40,350 bases of DNA from Candidatus Binataceae bacterium (GTDB taxonomy: Bacteria > Desulfobacterota > Binatia > Binatales > Binataceae): assembly GCA_036495685.1 (NCBI GenBank), contig DASXMJ010000109.1, forward strand, positions 1-40,350. Direction: 5' to 3'. The position numbers and the translations under genes were made by a program. Numbering within the stretch: position 1 is the first letter of the stretch; every line of letters begins with the position of its first letter. The notes beneath the pieces were generated by a model that made no database searches, was not told the origin of the DNA, and saw only the letters and a list, made by a program, of their open reading frames with translations. Shown here in pieces: positions 24,441 through 33,773 of this stretch.

Positions 24441-25445
24441 TTAGAGTGGGAGGTTCGCTGCCGCGTCTATGGTCAGATCGTCGCGACCGCCCTGCAGGAG
24501 GCGCCAGCCGCCCGCCAGCGCGATCATAGCGGCGTTGTCAGTGCAGTATTTGAGTGAGGGTGCAATCACCTTGAAACCTTCGTCGGCGGCCGCCGCGGTG
24601 AGGCATTCGCGCAGGCGCGAGTTAGCCGCTACCCCACCGGTCAGAGCGATGACGCTCGCGCCGATTTCGCGGGCCGCTGCCAGGGTCGGTGCGACCAGCA
24701 TATCAACGATCGCTTCCTGGAAGGACGCGGCAAGGTCTTCTCGGCGGGTTGCGCGCGCATCGTGACCGCGTAGAAAGGTAGCGACGGCGGTTTTTACCCC
24801 CGAGAAACTGAAGTCCAGCGGGGCGCCTTTCACGCGCGCACGGGGGATTCTGACGCTGCGGCGATTGCCGTATTTGGCGAGATCGTCGATGACCTTGCCG
24901 CCCGGATATCCCAGGCCCATCAGCTTGGCGACTTTGTCGAAGGCCTCGCCAGCCGCGTCATCGCGCGTGGATCCGATCTTCCGATAGCGTCCATAGTCCT
25001 CGACGGAGAACAGGGCGGTGTGCCCGCCGGAGACCACTAGCGCGAGGTAGGGCATCGCGATTTCGTTTTCGAGCAGCGGGGCAAGCAGATGGCCCTCGAT
25101 GTGGTTGACGCCGACCATCGGGATGCCGGTCGCCTGCGCGATTCCTTTCGCACACATCAGACCGACCAGGAGCGAGCCGACCAATCCGGGGCCGCGCGTT
25201 ACCGCGATTCCCCCGATCTCGTCCAGCGAAGCCCCGGCGCTCAAAAGCGCTCGCTGAACCACGGGTAGTATCGTGATCACGTGATTTCGCGAGGCGAGCT
25301 CGGGAACGATCCCGCCGTAGGCGCGGTGAATGTCGTCCTGGTTGGCCACGGCAGTCCCGCGAACGGTTGCGACGCCGGCGCGCATGGTTTCGACTACCGC
25401 TGCGGCCGCATCGTCGCAGGAAGATTCGATTCCTAGTATCAGCAT
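24441..25445 (-). CDS. tsaD: tRNA N6-threonylcarbamoyladenosine synthase subunit TsaD
   Basis: The 334-residue ASKHA-fold protein transfers the threonylcarbamoyl group to A37 of ANN-decoding tRNAs with TsaB, TsaC and TsaE. Signatures are ILGIESSCDDAAAAVV at the N-terminus, the iron/zinc-binding VNHIEGHLLAP (H-x3-H), LALVVSGGHTALF, DFSFSGVKTAV and ALTGGVAANSRLRE. Length is normal. The start is ATG 25445; an in-frame TTG five codons upstream is less likely. RimI, an acetyltransferase often near tsaD in other genomes, is in this window but 12 kb away. Confidence 0.97.
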   Translation of the reverse strand: MLILGIESSCDDAAAAVVETMRAGVATVRGTAVANQDDIHRAYGGIVPELASRNHVITILPVVQRALLSAGASLDEIGGIAVTRGPGLVGSLLVGLMCAKGIAQATGIPMVGVNHIEGHLLAPLLENEIAMPYLALVVSGGHTALFSVEDYGRYRKIGSTRDDAAGEAFDKVAKLMGLGYPGGKVIDDLAKYGNRRSVRIPRARVKGAPLDFSFSGVKTAVATFLRGHDARATRREDLAASFQEAIVDMLVAPTLAAAREIGASVIALTGGVAANSRLRECLTAAAADEGFKVIAPSLKYCTDNAAMIALAGGWRLLQGGRDDLTIDAAANLPL

Positions 25446-25612
25446 CGCGGTTCTACGCAAAGGCAGTCATTGCAAATCTAAATTACTAGTCGCCTCGCTG
25501 GCGCGGCGAGCCGAGCGCACCTGCGCGCCGCGGGACGGACCCCAAGGCCGACCCGAGCGGTGTGCGAGTGAGACCTGCTCAGAATACTCAGCGCTCTTGG
25601 TGCGCGAAAGAC

Positions 25613-26479
25613 TCAGTCCTCCGAGGGTGGTGGTGGCGAGTTGGGCGGCGGAGGAGGCGGAGAAGAGGCTGGTGGCGGGGGTATGGCCTCGGCCGCGGGC
25701 GGCGGCTGGTCCTCGCCGGCGGCAGAGGCGCCTTCGGGCGGGGAAAGCGATGGTGCCAGCCGGGAGTAGCCAACCCGTGCCATCAGATTTCCTGGATTCA
25801 CCTGCAGCGCCTGCTGGTATGCCGCGGCCGCGGCAGTGTCGTGTCCCGACTCCTCGTAACACAAGGCCTCGAAGCCGAGCGTCTCACTCAGCCACAGCGG
25901 GTTGCGGCTTCCAAACCCGATTTCGCCTCGCTTCAGAAAGGTCATCGCCTGCGAGTAATTTTTTTTCGCGACGTAAGCGCGGCCCAGGTAGAAATATGCG
26001 TACGGATCGCTCGGATCGATCGAGACTGCGCGCGCCAGGTCGCGGCTCGCCTCGTCCGGATGGCCCTCCAGCAGTTCGCTCCGCGCCTGCTCCGCGATTC
26101 TCATCGACGCGGCCCTCGCCGGGTTTTGCTCCTTATCAATCATACCCTGCAATGACGAGTCGCTGACCCGCAGCGAAAGTGCCACGGATCCCGGCTCCAG
26201 GGGCGGGAGCTGGTCGGCTGAAGTCGGCTGTACCGTGGGCTCCAAGAAAACCTCGGAAGTCGTCGGCGCCGGACTCGGCGTGACCGTGGGCGTGCCGGAG
26301 GTTTCGCTGCCTGCCTCGGGAGTCGGCGTGGGCGTCGCAGTCGCCGTCAGATCCGCCTCCGGAATGGACTCCTCCTGAAAACGCGCGCTCTGGATTGGTC
26401 CGTCAGCCCTTGCCTGCACCGGAGTGCAAAAGAGTAACAGGGCGAGAGCAGCGAAAATTGGTCGACCGTGAACCAGCAA
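25613..26479 (-). CDS. Exported TPR protein with Pro/Thr-rich flanks
   Basis: The 288-residue product has a signal peptide (RPIFAALALLLFCTPVQARA). Next is a Thr/Pro/Ser-rich spacer (residues 45-95, including TATATPTPTPEAGSE), then tetratricopeptide repeats. These include LLEGHPDEASRDLARAVSID, PYAYFYLGRAYVAKKNYSQA and EESGHDTAAAAAYQQALQVN (about 130-232). The tail is almost pure proline/serine (SSPPPPPPNSPPPPSED). Proline tails suggest spanning the peptidoglycan or low-complexity binding. Starting at TTG 26479, it lies 17 bp after the PBP1B-type synthase gene and is probably the last gene of that operon. TPR-containing activators of class A PBPs (LpoA-like) make that role an attractive but unproven idea. 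Cys18 is not in a good lipobox. Confidence 0.8.
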   Translation of the reverse strand: MLVHGRPIFAALALLLFCTPVQARADGPIQSARFQEESIPEADLTATATPTPTPEAGSETSGTPTVTPSPAPTTSEVFLEPTVQPTSADQLPPLEPGSVALSLRVSDSSLQGMIDKEQNPARAASMRIAEQARSELLEGHPDEASRDLARAVSIDPSDPYAYFYLGRAYVAKKNYSQAMTFLKRGEIGFGSRNPLWLSETLGFEALCYEESGHDTAAAAAYQQALQVNPGNLMARVGYSRLAPSLSPPEGASAAGEDQPPPAAEAIPPPPASSPPPPPPNSPPPPSED

Positions 26480-26496
26480 GTAGACGGAGGGTAACG

Positions 26497-28902
26497 TCAG
26501 TCGTTGGGGTCAGTCAAAGCATCGGGCGCGTGTGGCATCGCGTGATCGGACGCGGCGATGGTTCCGGGCTTGTGAACCGGGCAGATCTGGGTCGGTTCAG
26601 TGCCACGCGGAAAGACGCCGTCGGCGGTCACCGGGCACCATGGGCTCGCCTTGTAGCCGGTCAGCGGATCGACACGCTCCTCGACGATTCCCGGCGCAGC
26701 CGTGAAGTCGAGCACCGGGCGCGACGCTGTCGCAGCCTTCATGAATGTGGTCCATGCGGGTAGTGAAGCCTGGGCGCCGGTGAGGTTGAGATCCTCCTTG
26801 GAGTCGAATCCGGTCCACACCACGGTAAGCAGGTTAGGGGTGAAGCCCGCGAACCAGGCATCCTTCGCATCGTTGGTGGTGCCGGTCTTCCCAGCCGCCG
26901 GAATCTTGAAGCCCATCTGTCGCACCGGATAGCCAGTGCCGTGATTGATGACCTGTTTGAGCATGAACTGTCCCATGTATGCGAGCTCCGGTGAGATTAC
27001 CTGTTCGGCACTGAGCTCGTGCCCCTCGACCACCTTGCCGTTATCATCGACCACGGCGGTGATCGCAAACGGCGGAACCGACATTCCGTAGTCGGCGATT
27101 ATCGAATAGGCGGTCGCGAGTTGCATCGGCGATACTTCTATTCCCCCCAGCACGATTGAAGGGTAGGCGGGCAGATCGCCAAAGCCCATCCGTTTGGCCA
27201 TCTCGAGTACCCGATCGAGTCCGATGGTGTAGGCAATTTTCGAGGTCGCCGCATTCATCGATTCTTCGAGCGCTTGTTCCAGCGTCACGCGTCCGTAGTA
27301 CCGGTCTTTGTAGTTATGCGGCGACCAACTCATGTTGTCGGCGTACTGCCAGGTCCATTGCTCGTCGTCGACGTAGCTGGTAGGCAGCAGCTTCACGGGG
27401 CCGCCATCGATAGTCTCCTGGAATGCGGCTAGGTAGGTGAAGGGCTTAAAGGCAGAGCCGGGCTGTCGTTTCGATTGCGTGACGCGATTGAACTGGCTTT
27501 GCCGGTAGTCGCGTCCCCCAACCATCGCGCGGATCTTGCCGCTCTGCGGCTCGAGCGAGACCAGGCACTCCTCGAGCCGTTGACTTTCCTCCTTGCGCGC
27601 CAGGCGCGGATATTTGGCTTCGAGGTTCGCCAGGTTTCCGCGAATCGCCTTTTCCCCGAGCTTCTCCATGTGGACATCGAGAGTGGTGAAAATCCTCAGC
27701 CCCTCGGCGGTGAGCACGGCCGCGGGGTAACGGTCCGCGAGCTCCTTCTTTACATAGTCAACGAAGTAGGGTGCGTCGTTGTTTTCGGTATATACCTCGC
27801 GAGCGCGCAGCGGCTCCGCGACCGCGGCATCATAGGCGGCCTTGCTGATGTAACCTTCCTGCAGCATTGCGGCGAGTACTTCGTTGCGCCGCTGACGGGC
27901 AAGCTCCGGATGGCGCAACGGGTTAAGCCGGTTGGGTGAACTTATCATTCCGGCGATAGTCGCCATTTCGCCGAGAGTCAGATCGCGTGGTTCTTTCGAG
28001 AAATAGTATTCGGATGCTTCCCAGACCCCGTAAATCCCTTCCTGGCCGCGCCGGCCCAGGTAGATGTCATTGATATAATTCTCGAGAATTTCGTCCTTCG
28101 AGTACTTGCTCTCCGCGATGTAGGCCATCACGGCTTCCTTAATCTTGCGCCGGTAGCTGCGCTCGCTGGTGAGGAAGAAGTTCTTCATCAACTGCTGGGT
28201 AAGGGTGGATCCACCCTGGCGAATGGTATGCGAGGTCAGGTCTACGATCGCGGCCTTGATAATCCGGACCGGATCGACCCCGTGGTGTTCGTAGAAGCGA
28301 TGATCTTCCGCGGCCAGGATCGCATCGACTTGAGCGGGGGGAATCTGGCTCAGCCGCACCAGCCGGCGCTGCTCCCAGTTGCCCTCGAAGATTCCACTGA
28401 TCAGTTCGGGCTCCAGCTCCATCGAATAGATCGGCTTGCCGGTCCCCGGATCGCGCATCGACTGGATGACGTCGTCCCTGGACAGGCTGACTTCGACCAG
28501 TTCGCCGCCGAACTCGTGATACGGATAGAGGAAGCTGTGCAGGAAAATCTCGAGCTTGCCCGACTGAGCATCGTAGCTGTACTCGCCGCGGGTGTTGACC
28601 TGGCCGGGTTCGATGCGATGGTAGTTCAGGCGGGCGAGCCGCTCGAAGAAACCCAGGTCTCTAAGACTCTGTCCCGGATAGATGATGGTTGAGTCGGAGA
28701 AGATGCGCGAGGGAATGTTCCAGCGCTTGCCCGACATACGCGTAACTACTTCCTGCTCGAGTTCGTGGTAGTAGGTGAGGAAGTAGTAGAGCGCGGGGGG
28801 AAGGATAAAGAGGAGAAGGGCAAGCCCAACCAGCAGCAGCATCTTGGCGATGCGCCACGGTGACCATGGGCGTCGTGCTTGCGGCTGGGGCTCAGCAGGC
28901 AT
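26497..28902 (-). CDS. Class A penicillin-binding protein, PBP1B type
   Basis: The 801-residue bifunctional cell-wall synthase has a cytoplasmic N-terminus, one membrane span (about 21-45) and a UB2H-like segment (WNIPSRIFSDSTIIYPGQ). The glycosyltransferase-51 domain has ILAAEDHRFYEHHGVDP (catalytic Glu199), RQGGSTLTQQLMKN and DEILENYIN. The transpeptidase domain has the active-site serine in PGSAFKPF (Ser483, Lys486), SMN at 548-550 and KTGTT at 672-676. It polymerises and crosslinks peptidoglycan in the periplasm. The C-terminus ends with a Cys pair (WCPVTADG, ICPVHKPG) that could form a disulfide. It is 21 bp downstream of the Do protease gene and 17 bp upstream of the TPR gene. Confidence 0.96.
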   Translation of the reverse strand: MPAEPQPQARRPWSPWRIAKMLLLVGLALLLFILPPALYYFLTYYHELEQEVVTRMSGKRWNIPSRIFSDSTIIYPGQSLRDLGFFERLARLNYHRIEPGQVNTRGEYSYDAQSGKLEIFLHSFLYPYHEFGGELVEVSLSRDDVIQSMRDPGTGKPIYSMELEPELISGIFEGNWEQRRLVRLSQIPPAQVDAILAAEDHRFYEHHGVDPVRIIKAAIVDLTSHTIRQGGSTLTQQLMKNFFLTSERSYRRKIKEAVMAYIAESKYSKDEILENYINDIYLGRRGQEGIYGVWEASEYYFSKEPRDLTLGEMATIAGMISSPNRLNPLRHPELARQRRNEVLAAMLQEGYISKAAYDAAVAEPLRAREVYTENNDAPYFVDYVKKELADRYPAAVLTAEGLRIFTTLDVHMEKLGEKAIRGNLANLEAKYPRLARKEESQRLEECLVSLEPQSGKIRAMVGGRDYRQSQFNRVTQSKRQPGSAFKPFTYLAAFQETIDGGPVKLLPTSYVDDEQWTWQYADNMSWSPHNYKDRYYGRVTLEQALEESMNAATSKIAYTIGLDRVLEMAKRMGFGDLPAYPSIVLGGIEVSPMQLATAYSIIADYGMSVPPFAITAVVDDNGKVVEGHELSAEQVISPELAYMGQFMLKQVINHGTGYPVRQMGFKIPAAGKTGTTNDAKDAWFAGFTPNLLTVVWTGFDSKEDLNLTGAQASLPAWTTFMKAATASRPVLDFTAAPGIVEERVDPLTGYKASPWCPVTADGVFPRGTEPTQICPVHKPGTIAASDHAMPHAPDALTDPND

Positions 28903-28923
28903 CGATTGGCGAAGAGCCCGCGG

Positions 28924-30330
28924 TCAGGCTTCGGGCTTAAGCGCGAAGTAGAGTGTCGAGTCTCCGCGTTTGACCAGCAGCAGGACGATGCTTCCCTTGC
29001 CGCCAGCCTTGAGCGCCTGCTGATAGGAACTTACGTCCTTCACCGGCGACCGATTTACTTCCAGAATCACGTCGCGGGCCTGCAAGCCGACCTCGTCGCC
29101 ACGGCTGCCCGGCTCGACCCCGGAAATCAGCACCCCGCTGTCGAGTCCCAGCTCATGCGCCAGGTCCGGACTCAAGTCCTGCACGCGCAGGCCGAATGAC
29201 GACGGGGTACCCGTCATCTTCGGTCGACTCTCGGCGGCCGCGAGCTCGGCTTCCTGAGATTCGGTGATGTTGGCGACGAGATCCTTTTCCTGCTTCTCGC
29301 GAACTATCTTGAAGGTCACGGTCTTGCCGAGCGGCGTTCGGGTGACCAGCAGCGGGAGTTCGCGGCGATCCTTGATCGGATGACCATCGAATTCGATGAT
29401 CACGTCACCGCGCTTGACGCCCGCAATTGCCGCGGGGCTGTTCTTTATCACTTCGGCGACCAACGCGCCCCGCGCCTCCTTAAGATCCATGGACTCCGCC
29501 AGTTCGGGCGTGACCTCTTGGATCATGACGCCCAGCCATCCGTGCTTGACCTTGCCGTGGTCGCGAAGCTCGGAAAGTTCTTCCTTGACCAGGTTGATCG
29601 GGATTGCAAAGCCGATGCCCATACTCCTGCCAGTGCTCGTAAAGATGGCGGCGTTGACCCCCACCACGCCGCCGCTCAGGTCGATGAGTGGGCCGCCCGA
29701 GTTCCCCGGATTAATCGACGCATCGGTTTGAATGAACTGGTCGACGCTGTCGGGAAGGAAGCGGCCCTTGGCGCTGACCACGCCCACGGTCACCGTGTGA
29801 TCGAAGCCAAAGGGATTACCAATTGCCATCACCCACTGGCCGACCTTGAGATCGTCGGAATTTCCCAGGGGCGCGACCGCGAGCTCGTGGCCCGCATCGA
29901 TTTTGAGCAATGCCACGTCGGTCTTGCTATCGCCGCCGATGACCTTGGCGGTGTAGTTGTGGCCGTCCTGCAGCGTGACCGTAACCTTGCTGGGATTTTC
30001 GATCACGTGATCGTTGGTCAGGATGTAACCGTCTTTGGAAACGATAAACCCCGAACCAAGCGATTTGCCGTGTTGATGCCCGTAGGGAGCCGGGAACTCT
30101 CCCTCACTGCCGCCCTGTTCGGTTCCCTCGGTCGAAATGTTGACCACGGCGGGACTGAGTTTGGCGGCGAGATCGACGAAGTCGGGCAGCGTCTGGGCCT
30201 TGGCCACGTGGCCGCCTTCCGGGGTGTCGGTCCAGAACTGTATTTCCGATGCGGAACCAGCAGAGGAGGAAAGAATCAGCGCAGCCGACACGGCCACCGC
30301 CGCCAACATTCGAATCAGCTTAAACTGCAT
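28924..30330 (-). CDS. Do/DegP-family periplasmic serine protease
   Basis: The 468-residue protein has a signal peptide (IRMLAAVAVSAALILSSSAG) and a trypsin-like domain with the triad His108 (TNDHVI), Asp138 (SKTDVALLK) and Ser211 (INPGNSGGPL). Two PDZ domains follow (about 265-350 with LGVMIQEVTPELA, and 375-465 with GVLISGVEPGSRGDEVGL). The layout is that of DegP/DegQ, which degrade and chaperone misfolded envelope proteins as cage-like oligomers. ATG 30330 is chosen; the in-frame TTG two codons upstream is an alternative. It is 24 bp after the DUF1844 gene and 21 bp before the PBP gene, placing envelope quality control in one transcript with wall synthesis. Confidence 0.94.
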   Translation of the reverse strand: MQFKLIRMLAAVAVSAALILSSSAGSASEIQFWTDTPEGGHVAKAQTLPDFVDLAAKLSPAVVNISTEGTEQGGSEGEFPAPYGHQHGKSLGSGFIVSKDGYILTNDHVIENPSKVTVTLQDGHNYTAKVIGGDSKTDVALLKIDAGHELAVAPLGNSDDLKVGQWVMAIGNPFGFDHTVTVGVVSAKGRFLPDSVDQFIQTDASINPGNSGGPLIDLSGGVVGVNAAIFTSTGRSMGIGFAIPINLVKEELSELRDHGKVKHGWLGVMIQEVTPELAESMDLKEARGALVAEVIKNSPAAIAGVKRGDVIIEFDGHPIKDRRELPLLVTRTPLGKTVTFKIVREKQEKDLVANITESQEAELAAAESRPKMTGTPSSFGLRVQDLSPDLAHELGLDSGVLISGVEPGSRGDEVGLQARDVILEVNRSPVKDVSSYQQALKAGGKGSIVLLLVKRGDSTLYFALKPEA

Positions 30331-30354
30331 TTGCAAAAGGAGCGGCGCCGGGAC

Positions 30355-30786
30355 TTACCGGGCCGATTGTCTCGCCAGTTCAACGTATTTCATACGAAGG
30401 TCGAAGAGTATCGCTTCAATCAATCCATCTTCATCACGGTCGAGATTGCCACGGGTTTTCTCCCGCAACATTCCAATTATATCGATTAGCTGCTGCGCCG
30501 CCTGAAGATCTTTGCTGCGCGCGCCCGAAACCGGGTCCGAGATCTCGCCCAGCGCCGCCAATGCCTGGGTCGAGAGACCTACCATGAAGGTGGTGAAGGT
30601 AACTTCCGGTTCCTCAGGCGGTTCCGGTGCAGCATCTCGCCGCCGTTCGGCGGCCGCAGCCTCGGGCGCGGAGGCAGCCGCCGGCGCCCGGGTTTCTTCC
30701 GGGCCGTCGGCCTTGGCCTCGCCCTCGGCGGAGAAGCGCCGCCGGTCCTGAACCGTAAAGCCCTTGTCTTTCTCTTCCGACGCCAT
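30355..30786 (-). CDS. DUF1844 protein
   Basis: The 143-residue protein has a charged, Ala/Glu/Pro-rich, probably disordered N-terminal half (residues 1-60) and a DUF1844 C-terminal domain. That domain reads FTTFMVGLSTQALAALGEIS, then LQAAQQLIDIIGMLREKTRG and NLDRDEDGLIEAILFDLRMK. The domain is short, helical and widespread in Acidobacteria and deltaproteobacteria, with no known biochemical function. It lies ten bases after htpX and 24 before the Do protease gene, suggesting involvement in envelope quality control, but that is inference from context only. Confidence 0.87.
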   Translation of the reverse strand: MASEEKDKGFTVQDRRRFSAEGEAKADGPEETRAPAAASAPEAAAAERRRDAAPEPPEEPEVTFTTFMVGLSTQALAALGEISDPVSGARSKDLQAAQQLIDIIGMLREKTRGNLDRDEDGLIEAILFDLRMKYVELARQSAR

Positions 30787-30796
30787 GGTTTGCCAG

Positions 30797-31648
30797 CTAG
30801 GAGGTGATCCTCATCTGTTCGAGGCGGCGAATCCGTTCCTCAATAGGCGGATGGGTTGAGAACAGCCTGGCAATTCCCCGCCCGCTGAGCGGGTTAACGA
30901 TAAACAGATGAGCCGTGGAGGGACTTGCGTCGAGGGGCATTCTCTCGTTGGAGGATTCCAACTTGCGCAGCGCGTTAGCCAGATTGAAGGGATTGTGGGT
31001 CAAGCGGGCGCCGCTCGCGTCGGCTTGATACTCGCGGGTGCGTGAAATCGCAAGTTGAATCATAGTGGCCGCGATCGGAGCGAGCACTGCGACGAAGATG
31101 AGGCCGAGGGCCCCGCCGCGGTCATCGTCGTCGCTGCGGCCCAGCCCGAAAATCGCGCCCCATCGTACCCACGTGGCCAGCATCATGATCGCGCCCGCCA
31201 TGGTTGCGGCGATCGAACTGGTCAGGATGTCCCGGTTGATAACGTGGGACAGTTCGTGGCCCAGCACCCCCTTCAATTCCTCGCGATCGCAGATGCGCAT
31301 TATGCCACGCGTGACCGCGACCGCCGCGTGACGAGGATTGCGCCCGGTGGCAAAGGCGTTGGGAGTGTCGGAATCAATCAGAAAAAGCCGGGGCATCGGG
31401 ATACCCGCCGAGTGCGCGAGCTCATTTACGATCGAATAGAGTTCCGGCGCATTGCTGGCATCGAGCGGCTGTGCGCCGTACGCACGGAGCACTATGCGAT
31501 CTGAAAACCAGTAACTGCCGAAGTTCATTATCACTGCGACGACGAACGCCATCTCCATCCCGCCGCGTCCGCCGAGCAGTCCTCCGATGAGCAGCAGCAA
31601 ACCAGTCATCAGACCAAGCAGGAACGTTGTTCTGAGAAAACTGTTCAT
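30797..31648 (-). CDS. htpX: HtpX-type M48 zinc metalloprotease
   Basis: The 283-residue inner-membrane protease has two N-terminal spans (about 7-25 and 33-50) and the zinc motif GVLGHELSHVINRD (His131, Glu132, His135). The SRTREYQADASGARL segment supplies the third ligand, a glutamate. Two more hydrophobic stretches lie between. HtpX degrades misfolded membrane proteins and works alongside FtsH in envelope stress. The C-terminal FSTHPPIEERIRRLEQM is the family hallmark. A possible promoter lies about 48-76 bp upstream. It heads the five-gene leftward unit ending with the TPR gene. Confidence 0.95.
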   Translation of the reverse strand: MNSFLRTTFLLGLMTGLLLLIGGLLGGRGGMEMAFVVAVIMNFGSYWFSDRIVLRAYGAQPLDASNAPELYSIVNELAHSAGIPMPRLFLIDSDTPNAFATGRNPRHAAVAVTRGIMRICDREELKGVLGHELSHVINRDILTSSIAATMAGAIMMLATWVRWGAIFGLGRSDDDDRGGALGLIFVAVLAPIAATMIQLAISRTREYQADASGARLTHNPFNLANALRKLESSNERMPLDASPSTAHLFIVNPLSGRGIARLFSTHPPIEERIRRLEQMRITS

Positions 31649-31695
31649 GATTTTAGAGCTGTCGTGAGCGAAAAGCGCCGGAAATCGCGATCCCG

Positions 31696-31724
31696 AAGCT
31701 ACGCCACGCCTTTTTTACAGTCAA
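31696..31724 (-). promoter_or_regulatory. Candidate promoter of the htpX operon
   Basis: Read on the minus strand, TTGACT (31724-31719) is followed by 17 bases and TAGCTT (31701-31696). The -35 box is a five-of-six match to the sigma-70 consensus; the -10 box keeps only T, A and the final T. It lies 48 bp from the ATG at 31648. A heat-shock-type promoter could overlap but is not recognised. Confidence 0.4.
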
Positions 31725-31791
31725 TGTAATCATACAACAGGCAAATCACTCTCGAATCAAATCAACACCAGTCCCCGCATAAACCCCATCA

Positions 31792-32691
31792 TTAGACGAG
31801 GCGGGCGCACAGAGACTGCACGACTTCGGCAACCGCAAGAGCGTCGAGCGGCTCGCGGCAGAGGACGGTTACCGCGCCGAGCGGTTGCCATCGGATGGGA
31901 TCGGTCGGTCCGAAAATCACCACGCCGCGAGCCCCCGCCGCGGCCGCCAGGTGCGACACCCCCGAATCATTGCCGACGAAAACGCGCGCGCGATGGGCCA
32001 GCGCCGCAACGACTTCCAGCTCGAGGCCTTGGAGGGCGGCGACTTGCCGCTCTTGAAAACGCGCCGCCATGGTGGGTTCGGCAGGACCGAGTACCGCGAT
32101 CGGTTTCACGGAGGAGGAGATGTCGCTGGCGAGCTTTACGAATCGAGCGAGAGGCCAGTTCTTGCTCAAACTCCCGCTGCCGGGGAAGATCAAGCAGAAC
32201 TTGCCATGCGTCGCGCCCACCCGATGTAATACTTTATCGGCAGAGTCGAAATCGGACTTGGCCAGCTCGACACGCGATTCTAACCGGTCGCCGCAGGCGC
32301 CGATGGAATCGAGATAGACCCTGCTCAGGTGGCCATCGCCCGGTGGCCGAAAGCGGTGAAACGAGACTTCGCCGGAAGCCGCAGCACTGAGAGATCGGCG
32401 GAAGTTGTGGTCATCGGCGGCGAAAAACGTATAGATCCTGCCGAACTGACCGAAAAATGCGTGCGCGGCAGGGTCTGCTGTGGCCTCGTTGCGGAACAGG
32501 GAGCTGACTTCACGCCGATCGATCGAATGTCCGGCCTCGATGCTCATTCTGCCGACGGCGAAGCGCGCCAGTTCCGGGCGCGCCATCAGCTCAAGGGTGG
32601 CATCATGATGGCGGCGTGCGATGGCGCGGAGTGCAGGTCCCAGGCAGATGAGGTCGCCGAGCGCGCCTGGAAAAATCACGAGCGTGCGCAT
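31792..32691 (-). CDS. Glycosyltransferase family 9 (heptosyltransferase-like)
   Basis: The 299-residue GT-B protein starts MRTLVIFPGALGDLICLGPA with the nucleotide-sugar/acceptor glycine loop GALGDL and ends with VFVGNDSGVSHLAAAAGARG, then VVIFGPTDPIRWQP, the classic GT9 donor-binding motif. GT9 enzymes such as WaaC and WaaF add heptose to lipid A-core. This member could act on LPS core or another glycolipid, but no other LPS gene is adjacent. The start is ATG 32691; M33 of the longer frame (32709) is possible. It is divergent from cysK, with a 133-bp intergenic region. Confidence 0.9.
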   Translation of the reverse strand: MRTLVIFPGALGDLICLGPALRAIARRHHDATLELMARPELARFAVGRMSIEAGHSIDRREVSSLFRNEATADPAAHAFFGQFGRIYTFFAADDHNFRRSLSAAASGEVSFHRFRPPGDGHLSRVYLDSIGACGDRLESRVELAKSDFDSADKVLHRVGATHGKFCLIFPGSGSLSKNWPLARFVKLASDISSSVKPIAVLGPAEPTMAARFQERQVAALQGLELEVVAALAHRARVFVGNDSGVSHLAAAAGARGVVIFGPTDPIRWQPLGAVTVLCREPLDALAVAEVVQSLCARLV

Positions 32692-32824
32692 TGCAGGTGA
32701 GTCTAGCATCGGGGGCGGCTCCGCCGATCGCGTGGATGGCCGCAGGCTCTGCGAAATCGGTGTGATTTGCTGAGATCGTGGGGTCAGGTCGCAAAGCGGG
32801 CTCAAATACCGCTAAAATTGAAGC

Positions 32825-33760
32825 ATGCCGATCAGCGTTGCGCATTCTCCTTTGGAACTCGTTGGGCACACACCGGTGGTCCGGCTTAACCGGATTCCCG
32901 GAAAAGACGACGCCGAGATTTGGGCCAAGCTCGAAAATTTTAACCCCGGTGGCAGCGTCAAGGATCGGATTTGTCTGGCGATGATCGAGGATGCCGAGAA
33001 GAGCGGGCGCATCAAGCCGGGGGACACTATCGTCGAGCCCACCTCGGGCAATACCGGAATCGGCCTCGCGCTGGTTGCGGCGGTCAAGGGCTATAACCTG
33101 ATTCTCACGATGCCGGACACCATGAGCGAGGAACGACGTTCGTTGCTGGTCGCGTACGGAGCCAAGCTCGTGCTTACGCCCGACACGCGTGGAATGCACG
33201 GCGCGATCGCCAAGGCCGAGGAGCTGTGCCGGGAAAATCCGCGCTACTTCATGCCGCAGCAATTCAGCAATCCCGCCAATCCCGAAATTCACTATCGGAC
33301 CACCGGGCCCGAGCTGATGGAACAGCTCCCGAAGATCGACGCCTTCGTGTCGGGCGTCGGCACCGGCGGCACTATATCCGGAGCGGGCCGTTACCTGCAC
33401 GAGCATTCGAAGAACCAGGTGCTGGTAGTCGCGGTTGAGCCGGCAAATTCGCCGGTGCTGTCAGGCGGGGAGGCCGGCTTTCACAAGATCCAAGGAATCG
33501 GCGCCGGCTTCGTGCCTAAAAACCTCGACACCAACGCGTACAATGAAATAGTCAAGGTGAGCGACGAGGACGCGGCGGAATTCTCGCGGCGCCTTGCGCG
33601 CGAAGAAGGAATCTTGGTCGGGATTTCCTCGGGAGCGAATTGTTGCGCAGGCCTACAAATCGCGCAGCGTCTGGGGAAAGGGAAGGTTGTCGCGGTGGTG
33701 TTCTGTGACACCGGCGAGCGCTATCTGACCACCGACTTATTTCAGGCCGAAGGAATCTGA
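32825..33760 (+). CDS. cysK: Cysteine synthase A (O-acetylserine sulfhydrylase)
   Basis: The 311-residue PLP enzyme converts O-acetylserine and sulfide to cysteine. It has [13 protein letters not shown], the PLP lysine in [10 protein letters not shown] (Lys46), the substrate loop PTSGNTGIG (Ser74-Gly78), the phosphate-binding [13 protein letters not shown] and, near the end, VGISSGAN. Length and motifs match CysK rather than cystathionine beta-synthase. No serine acetyltransferase gene is adjacent. The stop is 13 bp before larE, so the pair is probably one transcript. A TAAAAT box at 32812-32817 is too close to the ATG to be confidently a -10. Confidence 0.96.
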   Translation: MPISVAHSPLELVGHTPVVRLNRIPGKDDAEIWAKLENFNPGGSVKDRICLAMIEDAEKSGRIKPGDTIVEPTSGNTGIGLALVAAVKGYNLILTMPDTMSEERRSLLVAYGAKLVLTPDTRGMHGAIAKAEELCRENPRYFMPQQFSNPANPEIHYRTTGPELMEQLPKIDAFVSGVGTGGTISGAGRYLHEHSKNQVLVVAVEPANSPVLSGGEAGFHKIQGIGAGFVPKNLDTNAYNEIVKVSDEDAAEFSRRLAREEGILVGISSGANCCAGLQIAQRLGKGKVVAVVFCDTGERYLTTDLFQAEGI

Positions 33761-33773
33761 TCCAGGGAGCGCG

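Noticed and set aside
32603..33406. A 267-codon reverse frame overlapping cysK and the GT9 gene
   Set aside because: It is antisense to a clear cysK reading frame and continues into the GT9 gene out of frame.
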